A stretch of DNA of 64,000 nt from Pseudomonas sp. Lineage in GTDB: Bacteria > Pseudomonadota > Gammaproteobacteria > Pseudomonadales > Pseudomonadaceae. Numbering within the stretch: position 1 is the stretch's first letter; each line of letters begins with the position of its first letter. The notes beneath the pieces are model-generated. The model did not search any database, was not told where the DNA came from, and saw nothing but the letters and a program-made list of their open reading frames with translations. This document shows, piece after piece, positions 15,387-24,255 of this stretch. The position numbers were made by a program, and so were the translations under genes. Location: the NCBI RefSeq assembly GCF_030684895.1, contig NZ_JAUXXP010000080.1, forward strand, positions 1 through 64,000, written 5' to 3'.

Positions 15387-16604
15387 TTAGGCGCGTTGTT
15401 CGGCCTGGCAGGCGGCTGCGGTGAACAGCACGTCGGTGGAGGAGTTCAGCGCGGTTTCCGCAGAGTCCTGGACGATGCCGATGATAAAGCCGACGGCTAC
15501 CACCTGCATGGCCACATCATTGGGAATGCCGAACAGGCTGCACGCCAGCGGAATTAGCAGCAGCGAGCCACCGGCCACGCCCGACGCGCCGCAGGCGCTG
15601 ATCGAGGCGAGCAGGCTGAGCAGCAAGGCTGTCGGCAGATCGACGGCGATGCCCAGGGTGTGCACGGCGGCCAGGGTCAGCACGGTGATGGTGATCGCCG
15701 CGCCAGCCATGTTGATGGTCGCGCCCAGTGGGATCGACACCGAGTAGGTTTCCTCATGCAGGCCCAGGCGTTGGCAGAGCTGCAGGTTGACCGGGATATT
15801 GGCCGCCGAACTACGGGTAAAGAACGCCGTCAGGCCACTTTCGCGCAGGCAGGTCAGCACCAGCGGATAGGGGTTGCGGCGGGTCTTGAAGTAGACAATC
15901 GCCGGGTTGCTCACCAGGGCGACAAACAGCATGCAACCCACCAGTACCAGCAACAGGTGCAGGTAATCGAGCAGGGCTGACATGCCCGACTCGGCCAGGG
16001 TGGCCGCAACTAGGCCGAAAACCCCCAGTGGCGCCAGGCGGATTACCAGTTTGACGATGCTGGTGACTGCGCCAGAGAGGTCGGCGAGCATTTGCTTGCT
16101 GCTCGGGCTGGCGTGGCGAAAGGCAAAGCCTAGGGCGATGGCCCAGGCCAGGATGCCGATAAAGTTGCCTTTGAGCAGGGCATTGACCGGGTTATCCACC
16201 ACATTCAGCAGCAGGGTTTTCAGCACTTCGCTGATGCCGCCGGGTGGCGACAGCTCGGCGCTGTTGCTCACCAGGGTCAGGCTGGACGGGAAGGCAAAGC
16301 TGGCGGCCACCGCGATCAGCGCCGCGCTAAAGGTGCCGATCAGGTACAGCAGCAGAATCGGTTTGATATGGGTCTGCTGGCCTTGCTGATGGTTGGCAAT
16401 CGACGCCGCCACCAGTACGAATACCAGCACCGGTGCCACGGCCTTCAGCGCCGATACAAACACCGTGCCGAGGAAGCTGACGCTCGCCGCGGCTTCAGGC
16501 AGAAACAGCGCCAGGGCAATACCGGCCACCAGGCCGATGGCAATTTGCAGCACCAGGCTGGTGCGGTTGAACAGTTGGACAAGCGGGTGTTGGGCAGTGG
16601 TCAT
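15387..16604 (-). CDS. sstT: Serine/threonine:sodium symporter
   Basis: The 405-residue inner-membrane dicarboxylate/amino-acid:cation symporter family protein imports serine and threonine with Na+. The SstT-like N-terminus ([21 protein letters not shown]) and motifs [31 protein letters not shown] and [16 protein letters not shown] are all present, and the length is close to E. coli SstT (414). The frame is open further upstream; ATGs at 16613 and 16604 share one purine-rich box, and 16604 is chosen by alignment with the E. coli protein. The gene diverges from yceH. Confidence 0.93.
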   Translation of the reverse strand: MTTAQHPLVQLFNRTSLVLQIAIGLVAGIALALFLPEAAASVSFLGTVFVSALKAVAPVLVFVLVAASIANHQQGQQTHIKPILLLYLIGTFSAALIAVAASFAFPSSLTLVSNSAELSPPGGISEVLKTLLLNVVDNPVNALLKGNFIGILAWAIALGFAFRHASPSSKQMLADLSGAVTSIVKLVIRLAPLGVFGLVAATLAESGMSALLDYLHLLLVLVGCMLFVALVSNPAIVYFKTRRNPYPLVLTCLRESGLTAFFTRSSAANIPVNLQLCQRLGLHEETYSVSIPLGATINMAGAAITITVLTLAAVHTLGIAVDLPTALLLSLLASISACGASGVAGGSLLLIPLACSLFGIPNDVAMQVVAVGFIIGIVQDSAETALNSSTDVLFTAAACQAEQRA

Positions 16605-16877
16605 GACATGCATCTCTACTTGGCGGGCAGGCCTGCGATCTCTTCCTATTGCCTGCCGGGCTCGGGGCGCCGGGGCTGGATGCATGGCTGCAGTGCGCGT
16701 TATGAGGCTTTTCGCGGGGGATGAAACAAGGCCACGCTGAAAAATAGCGCGCGACTCTACCACAGTGACCCGCTGTTACGCGCTGGCGCAGTGCGAGCCC
16801 CGCCCTGCGGCGCTTATGCCTATCAACCGACCGTCAGGCGGGCTAGGCTAGGGCCTTTGCGAGGCCATGAGGTGGTT
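16605..16877. other. Divergent promoter region between sstT and yceH
   Basis: This region of about 270 bases should contain both promoters. I see no clear consensus boxes, repeats or structured leader. Confidence 0.35.
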
Positions 16878-17537
16878 ATGTCCAACGAAGATACGAGCGC
16901 ACCGACGATTGAAATCCTGACGATTATCGAGGCGCGGGTGCTGGGTTGCCTGATTGAAAAGCAGCTGACCACCCCGGAAGCTTATCCCCTGACGCTGAAT
17001 GCGCTGGTGCTGGCCTGCAATCAGAAAACCAGCCGCGAGCCGGTGCTGAATCTGACCGCCGGCCAGGTTGGTCAGGCCCTGCGTAGCCTGGAAGGGCGCG
17101 AAATGGCGCGCCTGGTGATGGGCAGCCGAGCGGATCGCTGGGAGCACCGTGCCGACAAAGCGCTGGAGCTGGTGGCGGCGCAGGTGGTGTTGTTGGGCCT
17201 ATTGCTGCTGCGTGGCCCGCAGACCATCAACGAACTGCTGACTCGCAGCAGCCGCATGCATGATTTTGATGATGCCGAGCAGGTGCAGCATCACCTTGAG
17301 CGGCTGATCAGCCGCGAACTGGCTTGCCTGTTGCCACGTCAGTCCGGACAGCGTGAAGACCGTTATATGCACCTGCTGGGTGACCCGGCGGATTTGCAGG
17401 CGGCATTGGCGGCCAGGGCCAGTGAGCCGCAGCGCGCAACGGCGGGTGGTCAGCAGGATGAGCGCCTGGAGGCTCTGGAGGCGCGCATCGCCGCGCTGGA
17501 AGAGCGCTTGGCGCAGTTGGAATCGCCTGCGCAATAA
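16878..17537 (+). CDS. YceH family (DUF480) protein
   Basis: The 219-residue cytoplasmic protein has the tandem winged-helix DUF480 pattern: [38 protein letters not shown] near the start and [20 protein letters not shown] in the middle. A C-terminal coiled coil ([19 protein letters not shown]) follows. The length is close to E. coli YceH (215). Function is not established. The ATG at 16878 is preferred over the frame opening at 16791 because of homologue N-termini and a GAGG box. A strong terminator follows directly. Confidence 0.92.
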   Translation: MSNEDTSAPTIEILTIIEARVLGCLIEKQLTTPEAYPLTLNALVLACNQKTSREPVLNLTAGQVGQALRSLEGREMARLVMGSRADRWEHRADKALELVAAQVVLLGLLLLRGPQTINELLTRSSRMHDFDDAEQVQHHLERLISRELACLLPRQSGQREDRYMHLLGDPADLQAALAARASEPQRATAGGQQDERLEALEARIAALEERLAQLESPAQ

Positions 17538-17539
17538 AC

Positions 17540-17569
17540 AAAAAAGGTGCTCGAAAAAGCACCTTTTTG
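17540..17569. terminator. Intrinsic bidirectional terminator
   Basis: The stem AAAAAGGTGC / GCACCTTTTT with an 8-base loop separates convergent yceH and the small periplasmic protein gene, serving both. Confidence 0.92.
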
Positions 17570-17588
17570 TATTGCCTATTAGCTGTGA

Positions 17589-17861
17589 TCAGCTAAAGCG
17601 CAGGCCGGGTGTACGTTCAGCACCACCTTCAGCGACACGGTTCGCGCCAGTGCGGTCGGCACCGTCTTCGGCTACACGCAGACGCTCTTGCAGGCGATCA
17701 GCGCCACCTTCAGTTTGCAGGTTGCTACCAAAACCCATCAGGGTTTTGACGCTGCTGTCCTGCTTTTCACCCAGCAGTGGCTGCGGGTTGTTCTGTGGCA
17801 GGGCAAAGGCGCTGATGGACAGGCTGCTCAGGATCACGGCGGTGAGAATTTGCTTTTTCAT
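17589..17861 (-). CDS. Small secreted protein with short internal repeats (90 aa)
   Basis: A signal peptide (MKKQILTAVILSSLSISAFA) precedes about 70 residues. The C-terminal half repeats a short unit three times: GGADRLQERLRVA, EDGADRTGANRVA and EGGAERTPGLRFS. The repeats are rich in charged residues and Gly-Ala. Similar small exported proteins occur in Pseudomonas as hypothetical proteins. It shares a terminator with convergent yceH. Confidence 0.75.
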   Translation of the reverse strand: MKKQILTAVILSSLSISAFALPQNNPQPLLGEKQDSSVKTLMGFGSNLQTEGGADRLQERLRVAEDGADRTGANRVAEGGAERTPGLRFS

Positions 17862-18206
17862 GTTCAGGCTCCTCGTAAGGGCGGGTAGTAAGTGAGTACG
17901 GAGCCAATGATACGGATGAAAATTTGATGAAGAAGTGCAGGCTGGGCATGGTAATCATCGACGCTATCGATAGTCGGATTAATTATTTATAAATCATGTA
18001 GTTATTATAATTTTCTGACACTTTAAAGATGGTTTTTGGAGCGAGTGTGCATGATCATTAATATCTAATTTATCGATGTATTTAACGCTATAGCCTGTAC
18101 GTTAAGTGTCAGATGTGGCTTTGCTTGAAATATCGAACGGCTGGTGCGTATTTTGTACGCCTCGCCGTTCGACTACGGCCTCTTGCATCAATAAGGACAA
18201 CAGCAA
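17862..18206. promoter_or_regulatory. AT-rich intergenic region with hairpin before gamma-glutamyl ligase gene
   Basis: These 345 bases are markedly AT-rich compared with the rest of the window, especially 17930-18120. Near its end an imperfect palindrome spans 18134-18171: outer arms CGAACGGC/GCCGTTCG and an inner pair GTGCGTA/TGTACGC-like. It ends 35 bases before the start codon. The region is likely the regulatory leader of the downstream gene and promoter of the upstream leftward gene. No ORF with a ribosome binding site is visible. Confidence 0.5.
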
Positions 18207-19550
18207 ATGAGTACCCTCGACCGCACCGCCCTGGCTGAACTGCTGCGTGGTGTTGATGAAATCGAATGCGTGACGCCCGATCTCAATGGCGTGCCGCGCG
18301 GCAAGGTGATGACGGCTGAGGGGTTTCTCGAGGGGCGGCGCTTGCAGTTGGCGCGCGGGGTGTTGCTGCAATGCATCATGGGTGGCTATCCGGCACCGTG
18401 TTATTACGGCAGTGATGACGGTGACCTGGCCTTAAATGCCGAGCCTACGCAGATTCATCGCCTGCCCTGGAGTGAAACGCCGCGCGCGCTAGCCATCTGT
18501 GATGCCGATGAGTTCGACGGACGCAGCTCCGGGTTGTCGACCCGCGGCCTGCTTAAACAGGTTCTTGCGCGTTACGCCCGCCATGGCTGGCAGCCGGTGG
18601 TGGCGACCGAGCTGGAGTTTTTTGTGTTTGCCCGTAATGCCGATCCTCTGCAGCCGTTTCAGCCGCCGCTGGGCCTGGATGGCCGGCGTGAAGACGGTGG
18701 TTCGGCCTTTAGCGTGAGTTCCAACAACGGCCTGCGCCCGTTCTTCCAAGAGGTTTATCAGTGCATGGCGGCCCTGGGCTTGCCGCGCGATACCTTTATG
18801 CACGAAATGGGCGTCAGCCAGTTCGAAATCAACCTGCTGCACGGTGATCCGCTGCTGCTGGCGGATCAGACCTTTCTGTTTAAACACCTGCTCAAGGAAG
18901 TCGCGCTCAAGCATGGCCTTACTGTGGTGTGCATGGCCAAACCATTGGCGCATACGCCGGGTAGCTCCATGCATATTCATCAAAGCGTGGTGGAGCAGGG
19001 CAGTGGGCAGAATATCTTCAGCGCGGCCGATGGTCAGGCAACGCCAGCGTTTTACCAATTTATCGCCGGGCAGCAGGCGGCCATGGCCGACTTCACCCTG
19101 CTATTTGCCCCGCATGTGAATTCCTACCAGCGCCTTTGCCATCCTTATGCGTCGCCGAACAATGCTTGCTGGTCGGAGGATAACCGCGCCGCTGGCCTGC
19201 GTATTCCGGCCAGTGCGCCGGTTGCGCGACGGGTGGAAAATCGCCTGCCTGGCGCCGATGCCAACCCTTATCTGGCGTTGGCCGCCAGCCTTGCGGCAGG
19301 TCTGTATGGGATTGAGCAGCAACTGCAGCCCAGCGCGCCGATCCAGGGTGAGTTCGAAGTGCCGGATGAATTGGCGCTACCCTGTACCATGCATGCCGCG
19401 ATTGAGCGTCTCAAGCGCAGTACGTTGGCGCTGGAACTGTTCGGCAAAGAGTTCATCGAAGGCTACATTGCCAGCAAGACGTTGGAGCTCACCAGCTTCT
19501 TTGACGAAATTACCCCGTGGGAACGTCGCGTGTTGGCGGCCCACGCCTAA
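18207..19550 (+). CDS. Glutamine synthetase-like gamma-glutamylpolyamine synthetase (PuuA/PauA type)
   Basis: The 447-residue enzyme belongs to the glutamine synthetase superfamily and most likely joins glutamate to a polyamine or related amine using ATP. The GS motifs are present: DLNGVPRGK at the N-terminus, the metal glutamates in ATELEFFVF and HEMGVSQFEINL, GSSMHIHQS, and the glutamate/ATP site RIPASAPVARRVENRLPGADANPYLALAA. It lacks the adenylylation tyrosine region of GlnA. Pseudomonads carry several PauA paralogues, so specificity cannot be assigned. Its TAA stop is the first codon of a palindromic element. Confidence 0.85.
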   Translation: MSTLDRTALAELLRGVDEIECVTPDLNGVPRGKVMTAEGFLEGRRLQLARGVLLQCIMGGYPAPCYYGSDDGDLALNAEPTQIHRLPWSETPRALAICDADEFDGRSSGLSTRGLLKQVLARYARHGWQPVVATELEFFVFARNADPLQPFQPPLGLDGRREDGGSAFSVSSNNGLRPFFQEVYQCMAALGLPRDTFMHEMGVSQFEINLLHGDPLLLADQTFLFKHLLKEVALKHGLTVVCMAKPLAHTPGSSMHIHQSVVEQGSGQNIFSAADGQATPAFYQFIAGQQAAMADFTLLFAPHVNSYQRLCHPYASPNNACWSEDNRAAGLRIPASAPVARRVENRLPGADANPYLALAASLAAGLYGIEQQLQPSAPIQGEFEVPDELALPCTMHAAIERLKRSTLALELFGKEFIEGYIASKTLELTSFFDEITPWERRVLAAHA

Positions 19551-19692
19551 GAACCTGCCTACGATCTGCTGCGCGTCGGCCCTGCTGCGTTAAAAACCGG
19601 CTCGGAATGCTCATGTACAAAAGTACACTCCGCTTCCTCCCCTATTTTTGCCTTGCAGGGCTCTAGCTCGCGAGATCGTAAACAGGCTCTAA
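19548..19692 (+). repeat. Palindromic MITE-like element, full copy B
   Basis: The left end TAAGAACCTGCCTACGATCT is the inverted complement of the right end (AGATCGTAAACAGGCTCTAA). The centre ATGTACAAAAGTACACTCCG is the reverse complement of that in copies A and D, so this copy lies in the opposite orientation. The first three bases are the stop codon of the ligase gene, as in the other copies. Confidence 0.85.
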
Positions 19693-19695
19693 AAA

Positions 19696-19728
19696 CCTTA
19701 CCGCCGAGCATGCGTTCGGCGGCCTTTA
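19696..19728 (+). terminator. Hairpin before MFS gene
   Basis: The arms CCGCCGA/TCGGCGG (19701-19707 and 19716-19722) are followed by a short CTTTAT run. It may terminate the ligase transcript or structure the leader of the MFS gene, whose start is only about 13 bases downstream. Confidence 0.5.
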
Positions 19729-19735
19729 TGGAGCC

Positions 19736-21076
19736 ATGCGCCGCCCCATGTCTGTGATCCTCAAGTCATTCAGTTCGCTGTATTTCGCCACCCTGTTGAT
19801 GCTGTTGGGCTCGGGTTTGTTGAGCACTTACCTGGCGTTGCGGCTGGCGCAAACGGCTGATGGGCTGTGGGTCGGCGCGCTGATGGCGGCCAATTACCTG
19901 GGCTTGGTGCTGGGCGGCAAGATTGGTCATCGATTGATTGCTCGGGTCGGCCATATCCGCGCTTATGTCGCCTGCGCCGGGGTGGTCACCGCTGCGGTGC
20001 TTGGGCATGGCTTGAGCGATTGGCTGCCCAGCTGGTTGCTGCTGCGGATGTTGGTTGGCCTGGGCATGATGTGCCAGTACATGGTGATTGAAAGCTGGCT
20101 CAATGAGCAGGCTGAAACCAGCCAACGTGGCCAGGTGTTCGCCGGCTATATGGGGGCTTCTTACCTCGGTTTGATTCTCGGTCAGCTGGTCTTGGTGGTG
20201 CATCCGACGCTCGGTCTTGAGCTGCTGATGCTGGTGGCGCTGTGCTTTGCCCTGTGCCTGGTACCGGTGGCCTTGACCCGCAAACTGCATCCCGCGCCCT
20301 TGCATCCAGCGCCGCTGGAAATGCGCTTTTTTATCGACCGCGTGCCGTTGTCGCTGACCACTATCGTCGTGGCAGGGCTGCTTATCGGTTCGTTCTACGG
20401 CCTGGCACCGCTGTATGGCACGCGCATGGGCTTGTCCACCGAGCAGATTGGTTTGTTTATGGGTTGCTGCATTATCGCCGGCTTGGTGGTGCAGTGGCCG
20501 TTGGGCTGGTTGTCTGATCGGCATGACCGCGTGCAACTGATTCGTGGTTGCGCCGCTTTGCTGGCGCTGGCAGCGCTACCCCTGGCGATTCTGCCGCAAG
20601 CCAGCTTGCCGCTGTTGTTTGCCGGCGGCTTTGCGGTATGCGCGTTGCAATTTAGCCTCTACCCGCTGGCAGTGGCACTGGCCAATGACCATGTTGAGGC
20701 CGAGCGACGGGTATCGCTGACGGCCATGCTGCTGGTGACCTTCGGCGTCGGCGCCAGTATCGGGCCGTTGTTGGCCGGTGTGCTGATGCGCTTTCTCGGC
20801 GCCAACATGCTGTATGCCTTCGTCTGCGCCTGCGCCTTGATTCTGGTGCTGCGTATCCGGCCAGAGCGTGTCACTCACCTGCATCAGGTCGATGATGCGC
20901 CGCTGCACCACATTCCCATGCCCGACAGCACCACCAGCTCGCCGCTGACCGCGGCACTCGACCCGCGTGTCGATGAGCAGGTGGTGCATGAGCAGATGCA
21001 TGACAGCAGCGCAGTGCAAGAGCCTGGTGGCGAACCAGCAGGGGAGCCGCCCACTCAAACAGAGACGCGCGGATGA
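19736..21076 (+). CDS. MFS transporter, YcaD-like
   Basis: The 446-residue major facilitator has about twelve hydrophobic segments in residues 8-375 and then a polar, probably cytoplasmic tail of about 70 residues rich in His, Asp and Glu. The N-terminal phrase SFSSLYFATLLMLLGSGLLSTYLALRL resembles YcaD-type MFS proteins. Substrate unknown. Start could also be the ATG at 19748 (MSVILKSF); a GGAG lies very close to the first ATG. It overlaps the next gene by ATGA, forming an operon with two glycosyltransferase-like genes. Confidence 0.85.
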   Translation: MRRPMSVILKSFSSLYFATLLMLLGSGLLSTYLALRLAQTADGLWVGALMAANYLGLVLGGKIGHRLIARVGHIRAYVACAGVVTAAVLGHGLSDWLPSWLLLRMLVGLGMMCQYMVIESWLNEQAETSQRGQVFAGYMGASYLGLILGQLVLVVHPTLGLELLMLVALCFALCLVPVALTRKLHPAPLHPAPLEMRFFIDRVPLSLTTIVVAGLLIGSFYGLAPLYGTRMGLSTEQIGLFMGCCIIAGLVVQWPLGWLSDRHDRVQLIRGCAALLALAALPLAILPQASLPLLFAGGFAVCALQFSLYPLAVALANDHVEAERRVSLTAMLLVTFGVGASIGPLLAGVLMRFLGANMLYAFVCACALILVLRIRPERVTHLHQVDDAPLHHIPMPDSTTSSPLTAALDPRVDEQVVHEQMHDSSAVQEPGGEPAGEPPTQTETRG

Positions 21077-21765
21077 CGCCGCTGCTTAGCGTGGTAATCC
21101 CGGTGCGCAATGAGGCCCAGGCGTTGCCTGGCTTGTTGGATGATCTGGCGAATTTGCGCGCCGCCGGTGCCGAGTTGATCCTGGTCGATGGCGGCAGCAG
21201 TGATAGCACCTGCGAGCTGGCGCTGGGGCGGGTTGATCAGTTGCTGAGAACGGCCCCTGGCCGTGCATTGCAGATGAACGCGGGTGCGGCGGTGGCCCGT
21301 GGCGAGTACCTGTGGTTTGTGCATGCCGATACGCGGATCAGTATCGAGTCCCTCAGCAGTCTGCAGCAGGCGTTGAGCGAGCGACCGCTGTGGGGACGTT
21401 TTGATGTGCGCCTATCTGGGCCAGGCCTGGCATTCCGAGTGATTGGCGCGATGATCTGCCTGCGTTCGCGCCTTAGCGGTATTGCCTCGGGTGATCAGGG
21501 GATTTTTGTCACGCGGCAGCGGTTCGAGGCCTTGGGCGGTTACGCGCCGATTCCGCTGATGGAGGATTTGCAGCTGTGCCGGCGGCTTAAGGCGCTGGCT
21601 CGGCCGCGTTGTCTGCGCCCGCCATTATCGACCTCCAGCCGGCGCTGGGAGCAGCACGGAATCTGGCGTACCGTGGTGCTGATGTGGTGCCTGCGACTGG
21701 CCTATTACTGTGGTGCCAGTCCGGAAAAACTGGCGCGTCAGTACCGTCGAGGGTCGCTGCTATGA
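21073..21765 (+). CDS. Family 2 glycosyltransferase, TIGR04283 type
   Basis: The 230-residue GT-A fold enzyme opens LLSVVIPVRNEAQALPGLLDDL and contains the nucleotide-binding ILVDGGSSDST and the metal motif FVHADTRI. Together with the next gene it forms the TIGR04283/TIGR04282 pair often named after arsenosugar synthesis. No arsenic methyltransferase gene is adjacent here, so that pathway is not supported. It overlaps both neighbours by four bases (ATGA), showing translational coupling. Confidence 0.85.
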   Translation: MTPLLSVVIPVRNEAQALPGLLDDLANLRAAGAELILVDGGSSDSTCELALGRVDQLLRTAPGRALQMNAGAAVARGEYLWFVHADTRISIESLSSLQQALSERPLWGRFDVRLSGPGLAFRVIGAMICLRSRLSGIASGDQGIFVTRQRFEALGGYAPIPLMEDLQLCRRLKALARPRCLRPPLSTSSRRWEQHGIWRTVVLMWCLRLAYYCGASPEKLARQYRRGSLL

Positions 21766-22373
21766 ACCTGTCGATTTCATTGCATATGCTCGCGCGAGCA
21801 CCTGTTGCCGGGCGGGTAAAAACGCGTCTGATCCCAGCCTTGGGTGCTCAGGGCGCCTGTGATTTGCAGCAGTTGCTGCTGGAGCGCGCCTTGCAGTTGC
21901 CTGCCCATGGCATTAATGGGCGCTTTCTGTGGCTGGATGATTTGCCCGGTGCTGATTTGCAGCAGCTGGCGCAACGCCTTGGCTGGACACTGGTCGAGCA
22001 GCCAGCGGGCGATCTGGGTGAGCGCATGCGCCGTATTGCTACCCTGGGGCTAGCGGAAAGCGATGCGGTGATCCTGATCGGCAATGACTGCCCGGCGCTC
22101 GACGGTGCTTATTTGCAGGCCGCATGCCATGCGTTGCAGGAACAGCCCGTGGTGATCGGCCCGGCAGAGGATGGTGGTTATGTGCTGCTGGGGTTACGCC
22201 GCGTGGACGCCGCCTTGTTCAGCGATATGCCGTGGGGCACTGAGCGGGTCTTCGATATGACACTGCAACGCCTGCAGCAACTGGACTGGTGTCCGGCGCT
22301 GCTGCCTGCGTTGTGGGATGTCGATCGGCCTGAGGATCTATCACGCCTGGCGGCGTTGAATATCCTGATCTAG
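21762..22373 (+). CDS. TIGR04282 family glycosyltransferase-like nucleotidyltransferase (DUF2064)
   Basis: The 203-residue protein has the DUF2064 pattern: [18 protein letters not shown] at the N-terminus and [13 protein letters not shown] plus [13 protein letters not shown] in the middle, related to MobA-like nucleotidyltransferases. It is coupled to the glycosyltransferase gene by an ATGA overlap and is the last gene of the operon. Its final four bases overlap the convergent flgZ. The biochemical role is unproven. Confidence 0.85.
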   Translation: MNLSISLHMLARAPVAGRVKTRLIPALGAQGACDLQQLLLERALQLPAHGINGRFLWLDDLPGADLQQLAQRLGWTLVEQPAGDLGERMRRIATLGLAESDAVILIGNDCPALDGAYLQAACHALQEQPVVIGPAEDGGYVLLGLRRVDAALFSDMPWGTERVFDMTLQRLQQLDWCPALLPALWDVDRPEDLSRLAALNILI

Positions 22374-23119
22374 AACAGTCCGTCACTTTCAAAGCGGCGC
22401 GCTTCACGCTGCAACTGGTAGACGAAACGTTCGACCAGGCGCTGCTCCTGGCCGTTGATGCGGTGGAAGCGTGCGCCGACGAAGGTGGTATCGACCTTCT
22501 CCTCGTACTGCACATGACGCATCTCAATGGCGGTGGTCATGGCGCCGAAAGGAAACTTCGCGGTAAAGCGCTCGTATACCTGGCCGGCTTGCAGGCTGCT
22601 GCTGATATTGCCGGGAAAGCGCAATTTGCAGCCGGTTGCCGATATGTCCAGCAAATGCCCAGGTATGGCCGTGCGCAGTTTGTCGCCGGCCAATTCGATC
22701 TTGATCAGCTCGGTCTGCTTGAGCGGGGCGCGGAAGGCACTGCGCCGTTGGTGATAGGTCACCTCAAGCGGCATCGGGCTGAAGTAGCAGCGCGCGCCTT
22801 CATGCTCGGTGATGCGCACGTTCTGTTCGCTTTTCCAGGCTACGCGTACACCTTCATGGAAGGCTTCGACATTGAACGCCTCGCCATTGGCCAGGTAGCG
22901 CTCGCCATCGTTTGGCACCAGCTCATCAAGAATCAACAGGTTTTTGTCGCGATCAACCTCGATCACGTAGCTCTGGAAACGTTGGTTGCGTTCGTGGAAG
23001 GTAATGATCAGCGGGTCATGGTTTTGTTGCAGTTGGCGCAGGTTGGCAACTATTTCCACCGGTGCCTTGAGCACCTTGGGTGGCTGCGGGCCATCTTCCT
23101 GGCTAAAAGGACTGGACAC
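22370..23119 (-). CDS. flgZ: PilZ-domain flagellar brake protein (YcgR homologue)
   Basis: The 249-residue cytoplasmic protein slows flagellar rotation when bound to cyclic di-GMP. The N-terminal YcgR domain is followed by a PilZ domain starting near residue 125 with the c-di-GMP signatures RRSAFR (RxxxR) and DISATGCKL (DxSxxG). It lies next to flgN, flgM and flgA as in other pseudomonads, which supports the name. The start chosen is the GTG at 23119 behind CGGAGAG, not the TTG at 23140. The gene is independent of the convergent operon on its left. Confidence 0.92.
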   Translation of the reverse strand: MSSPFSQEDGPQPPKVLKAPVEIVANLRQLQQNHDPLIITFHERNQRFQSYVIEVDRDKNLLILDELVPNDGERYLANGEAFNVEAFHEGVRVAWKSEQNVRITEHEGARCYFSPMPLEVTYHQRRSAFRAPLKQTELIKIELAGDKLRTAIPGHLLDISATGCKLRFPGNISSSLQAGQVYERFTAKFPFGAMTTAIEMRHVQYEEKVDTTFVGARFHRINGQEQRLVERFVYQLQREARRFESDGLF

Positions 23120-23155
23120 GGTCCATAACTCTCCGAGCAAATGCTATGGCACTAG

Positions 23156-23178
23156 CATACTGGCAATATGACAGTATG
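23156..23178. promoter_or_regulatory. Inverted repeat upstream of flgZ
   Basis: The perfect arms CATACTG and CAGTATG, 9 bases apart, lie between flgN and flgZ about 37 bases before the flgZ start. They could be an operator or a small stem. No regulator is identified. Confidence 0.35.
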
Positions 23179-23200
23179 TCCCCTGTGCCTTTTATAGGTT

Positions 23201-23668
23201 TCAGGCCTGGCTGAGCGGGCGCTGCTGGCCGATTCTAGCGGCACTGCCGCGGCTGTCATAGAGGCTCGGCGTCTCGTTGCCACGCAGAATGCCGAGCATG
23301 CTGTTGGCCGAGGCCTGGCTGGAGCGAATCAGCCGGCCATTACGCAGGTTGGCCGTTTGGCAGCGTTCCAGTAGGGCGTTGAGTTGATCGCCGCGCTCCA
23401 GCAGCAATTCGCCTTGGGTGGACTGTGCGGCAAGCGCTTGCAGGCCGGTGCGGTCGGGGCTGAGGTTAAGGCTGGTAAGCAGTTGGCTGCGCTCTTTGCC
23501 GTGCTGGTCGAGCAGGGTTAGTAGCGGCAGTTTTTCCGTCAGGATGCTTTGCAGGCGGGGGAGGTCGCGGTCACTGAGGGCTTGGAATTCGGTGTCGATC
23601 AATTCAAGCAACTGCTCGGCGGTGCCGATATCGTTGGTGAACAGTTCAAGCAGGCTGGTGTCGTGCAT
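23201..23668 (-). CDS. flgN: Flagellar export chaperone FlgN
   Basis: The 155-residue helical protein keeps the hook-associated proteins FlgK and FlgL unfolded and delivers them to the flagellar export gate. The N-terminal helix and the central RDLPRLQSILTEKLPLLTLLDQHGKERSQLL segment fit the FlgN family. Position directly downstream of flgM, 85 bases away, matches pseudomonad flgMN. A purine-rich box precedes the ATG. It is probably co-transcribed from the sigma-28 promoter before flgM. Confidence 0.9.
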   Translation of the reverse strand: MHDTSLLELFTNDIGTAEQLLELIDTEFQALSDRDLPRLQSILTEKLPLLTLLDQHGKERSQLLTSLNLSPDRTGLQALAAQSTQGELLLERGDQLNALLERCQTANLRNGRLIRSSQASANSMLGILRGNETPSLYDSRGSAARIGQQRPLSQA

Positions 23669-23753
23669 TGCGGGCTCTTCGGGGTAACAGACGCTGCAGG
23701 GTGTGTCGTGCAGTGTCTATTGGGCGGCCAATTACCCCAGCGTAGCCCGGTGA

Positions 23754-24098
23754 CTAGCGCTGGGATTCGAAATTAAGCAGTTTGCTGGCAACGCGCTGGC
23801 TATCGACTTGATAACTGCCGTCTTCGATCGCCTGCTTGAGCTGGGCGACGCGTTCTTTATTGACGGTCGGCTGATCGCGCAGCTTTTCGCTGACTTTTTG
23901 CAACTGTTGGGCCTCGCGGCTCAGCTGTACCGACTCGCCGCTTTTGCCGGCTTGTTGCGCCTGCTCGGCGGGGCTGGGTACGTTGCCAGGTTGTTTACCG
24001 CCGATGGCTTCGTTCTGGCCACCTGCCTGCGCACTGCCGGCCCGCCCCGAATTGGCTGGCGATGCGGCATTGTTGAGCCGGTTGATGTCAATGACCAT
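23754..24098 (-). CDS. flgM: Anti-sigma-28 factor FlgM
   Basis: The 114-residue protein binds and inhibits the flagellar sigma factor FliA until it is exported through the finished hook. The N-terminal MVIDINRLN and the C-terminal sigma-binding region ([40 protein letters not shown]) are typical. The middle is Gly/Ala/Gln-rich and probably disordered. It is preceded by an almost perfect sigma-28 promoter, giving the expected autoregulatory loop. Confidence 0.95.
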   Translation of the reverse strand: MVIDINRLNNAASPANSGRAGSAQAGGQNEAIGGKQPGNVPSPAEQAQQAGKSGESVQLSREAQQLQKVSEKLRDQPTVNKERVAQLKQAIEDGSYQVDSQRVASKLLNFESQR

Positions 24099-24137
24099 GA
24101 TGCAAAACCTCGAACAGTGTTTGGACGCTTGCCTAGC

Positions 24138-24164
24138 TTGTCGGCATTGCCCTGAAAAACTTTA
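24138..24164 (-). promoter_or_regulatory. Sigma-28 (FliA) promoter of flgMN
   Basis: On the minus strand the sequence reads TAAAGTTT, 11 bases, then GCCGACAA, which matches the FliA consensus TAAAGTTT-N11-GCCGATAA with one change. Transcription should start near 24131, about 33 bases before the flgM ATG. Confidence 0.85.
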
Positions 24165-24255
24165 GGGCAAAAAAGTGTGCGTCAGGTAACAGTCTAAACA
24201 CAGTGTGGATAATCGTCAGCTCACCAAGTGCACAAAGTTAAAACAAGAATCATGC

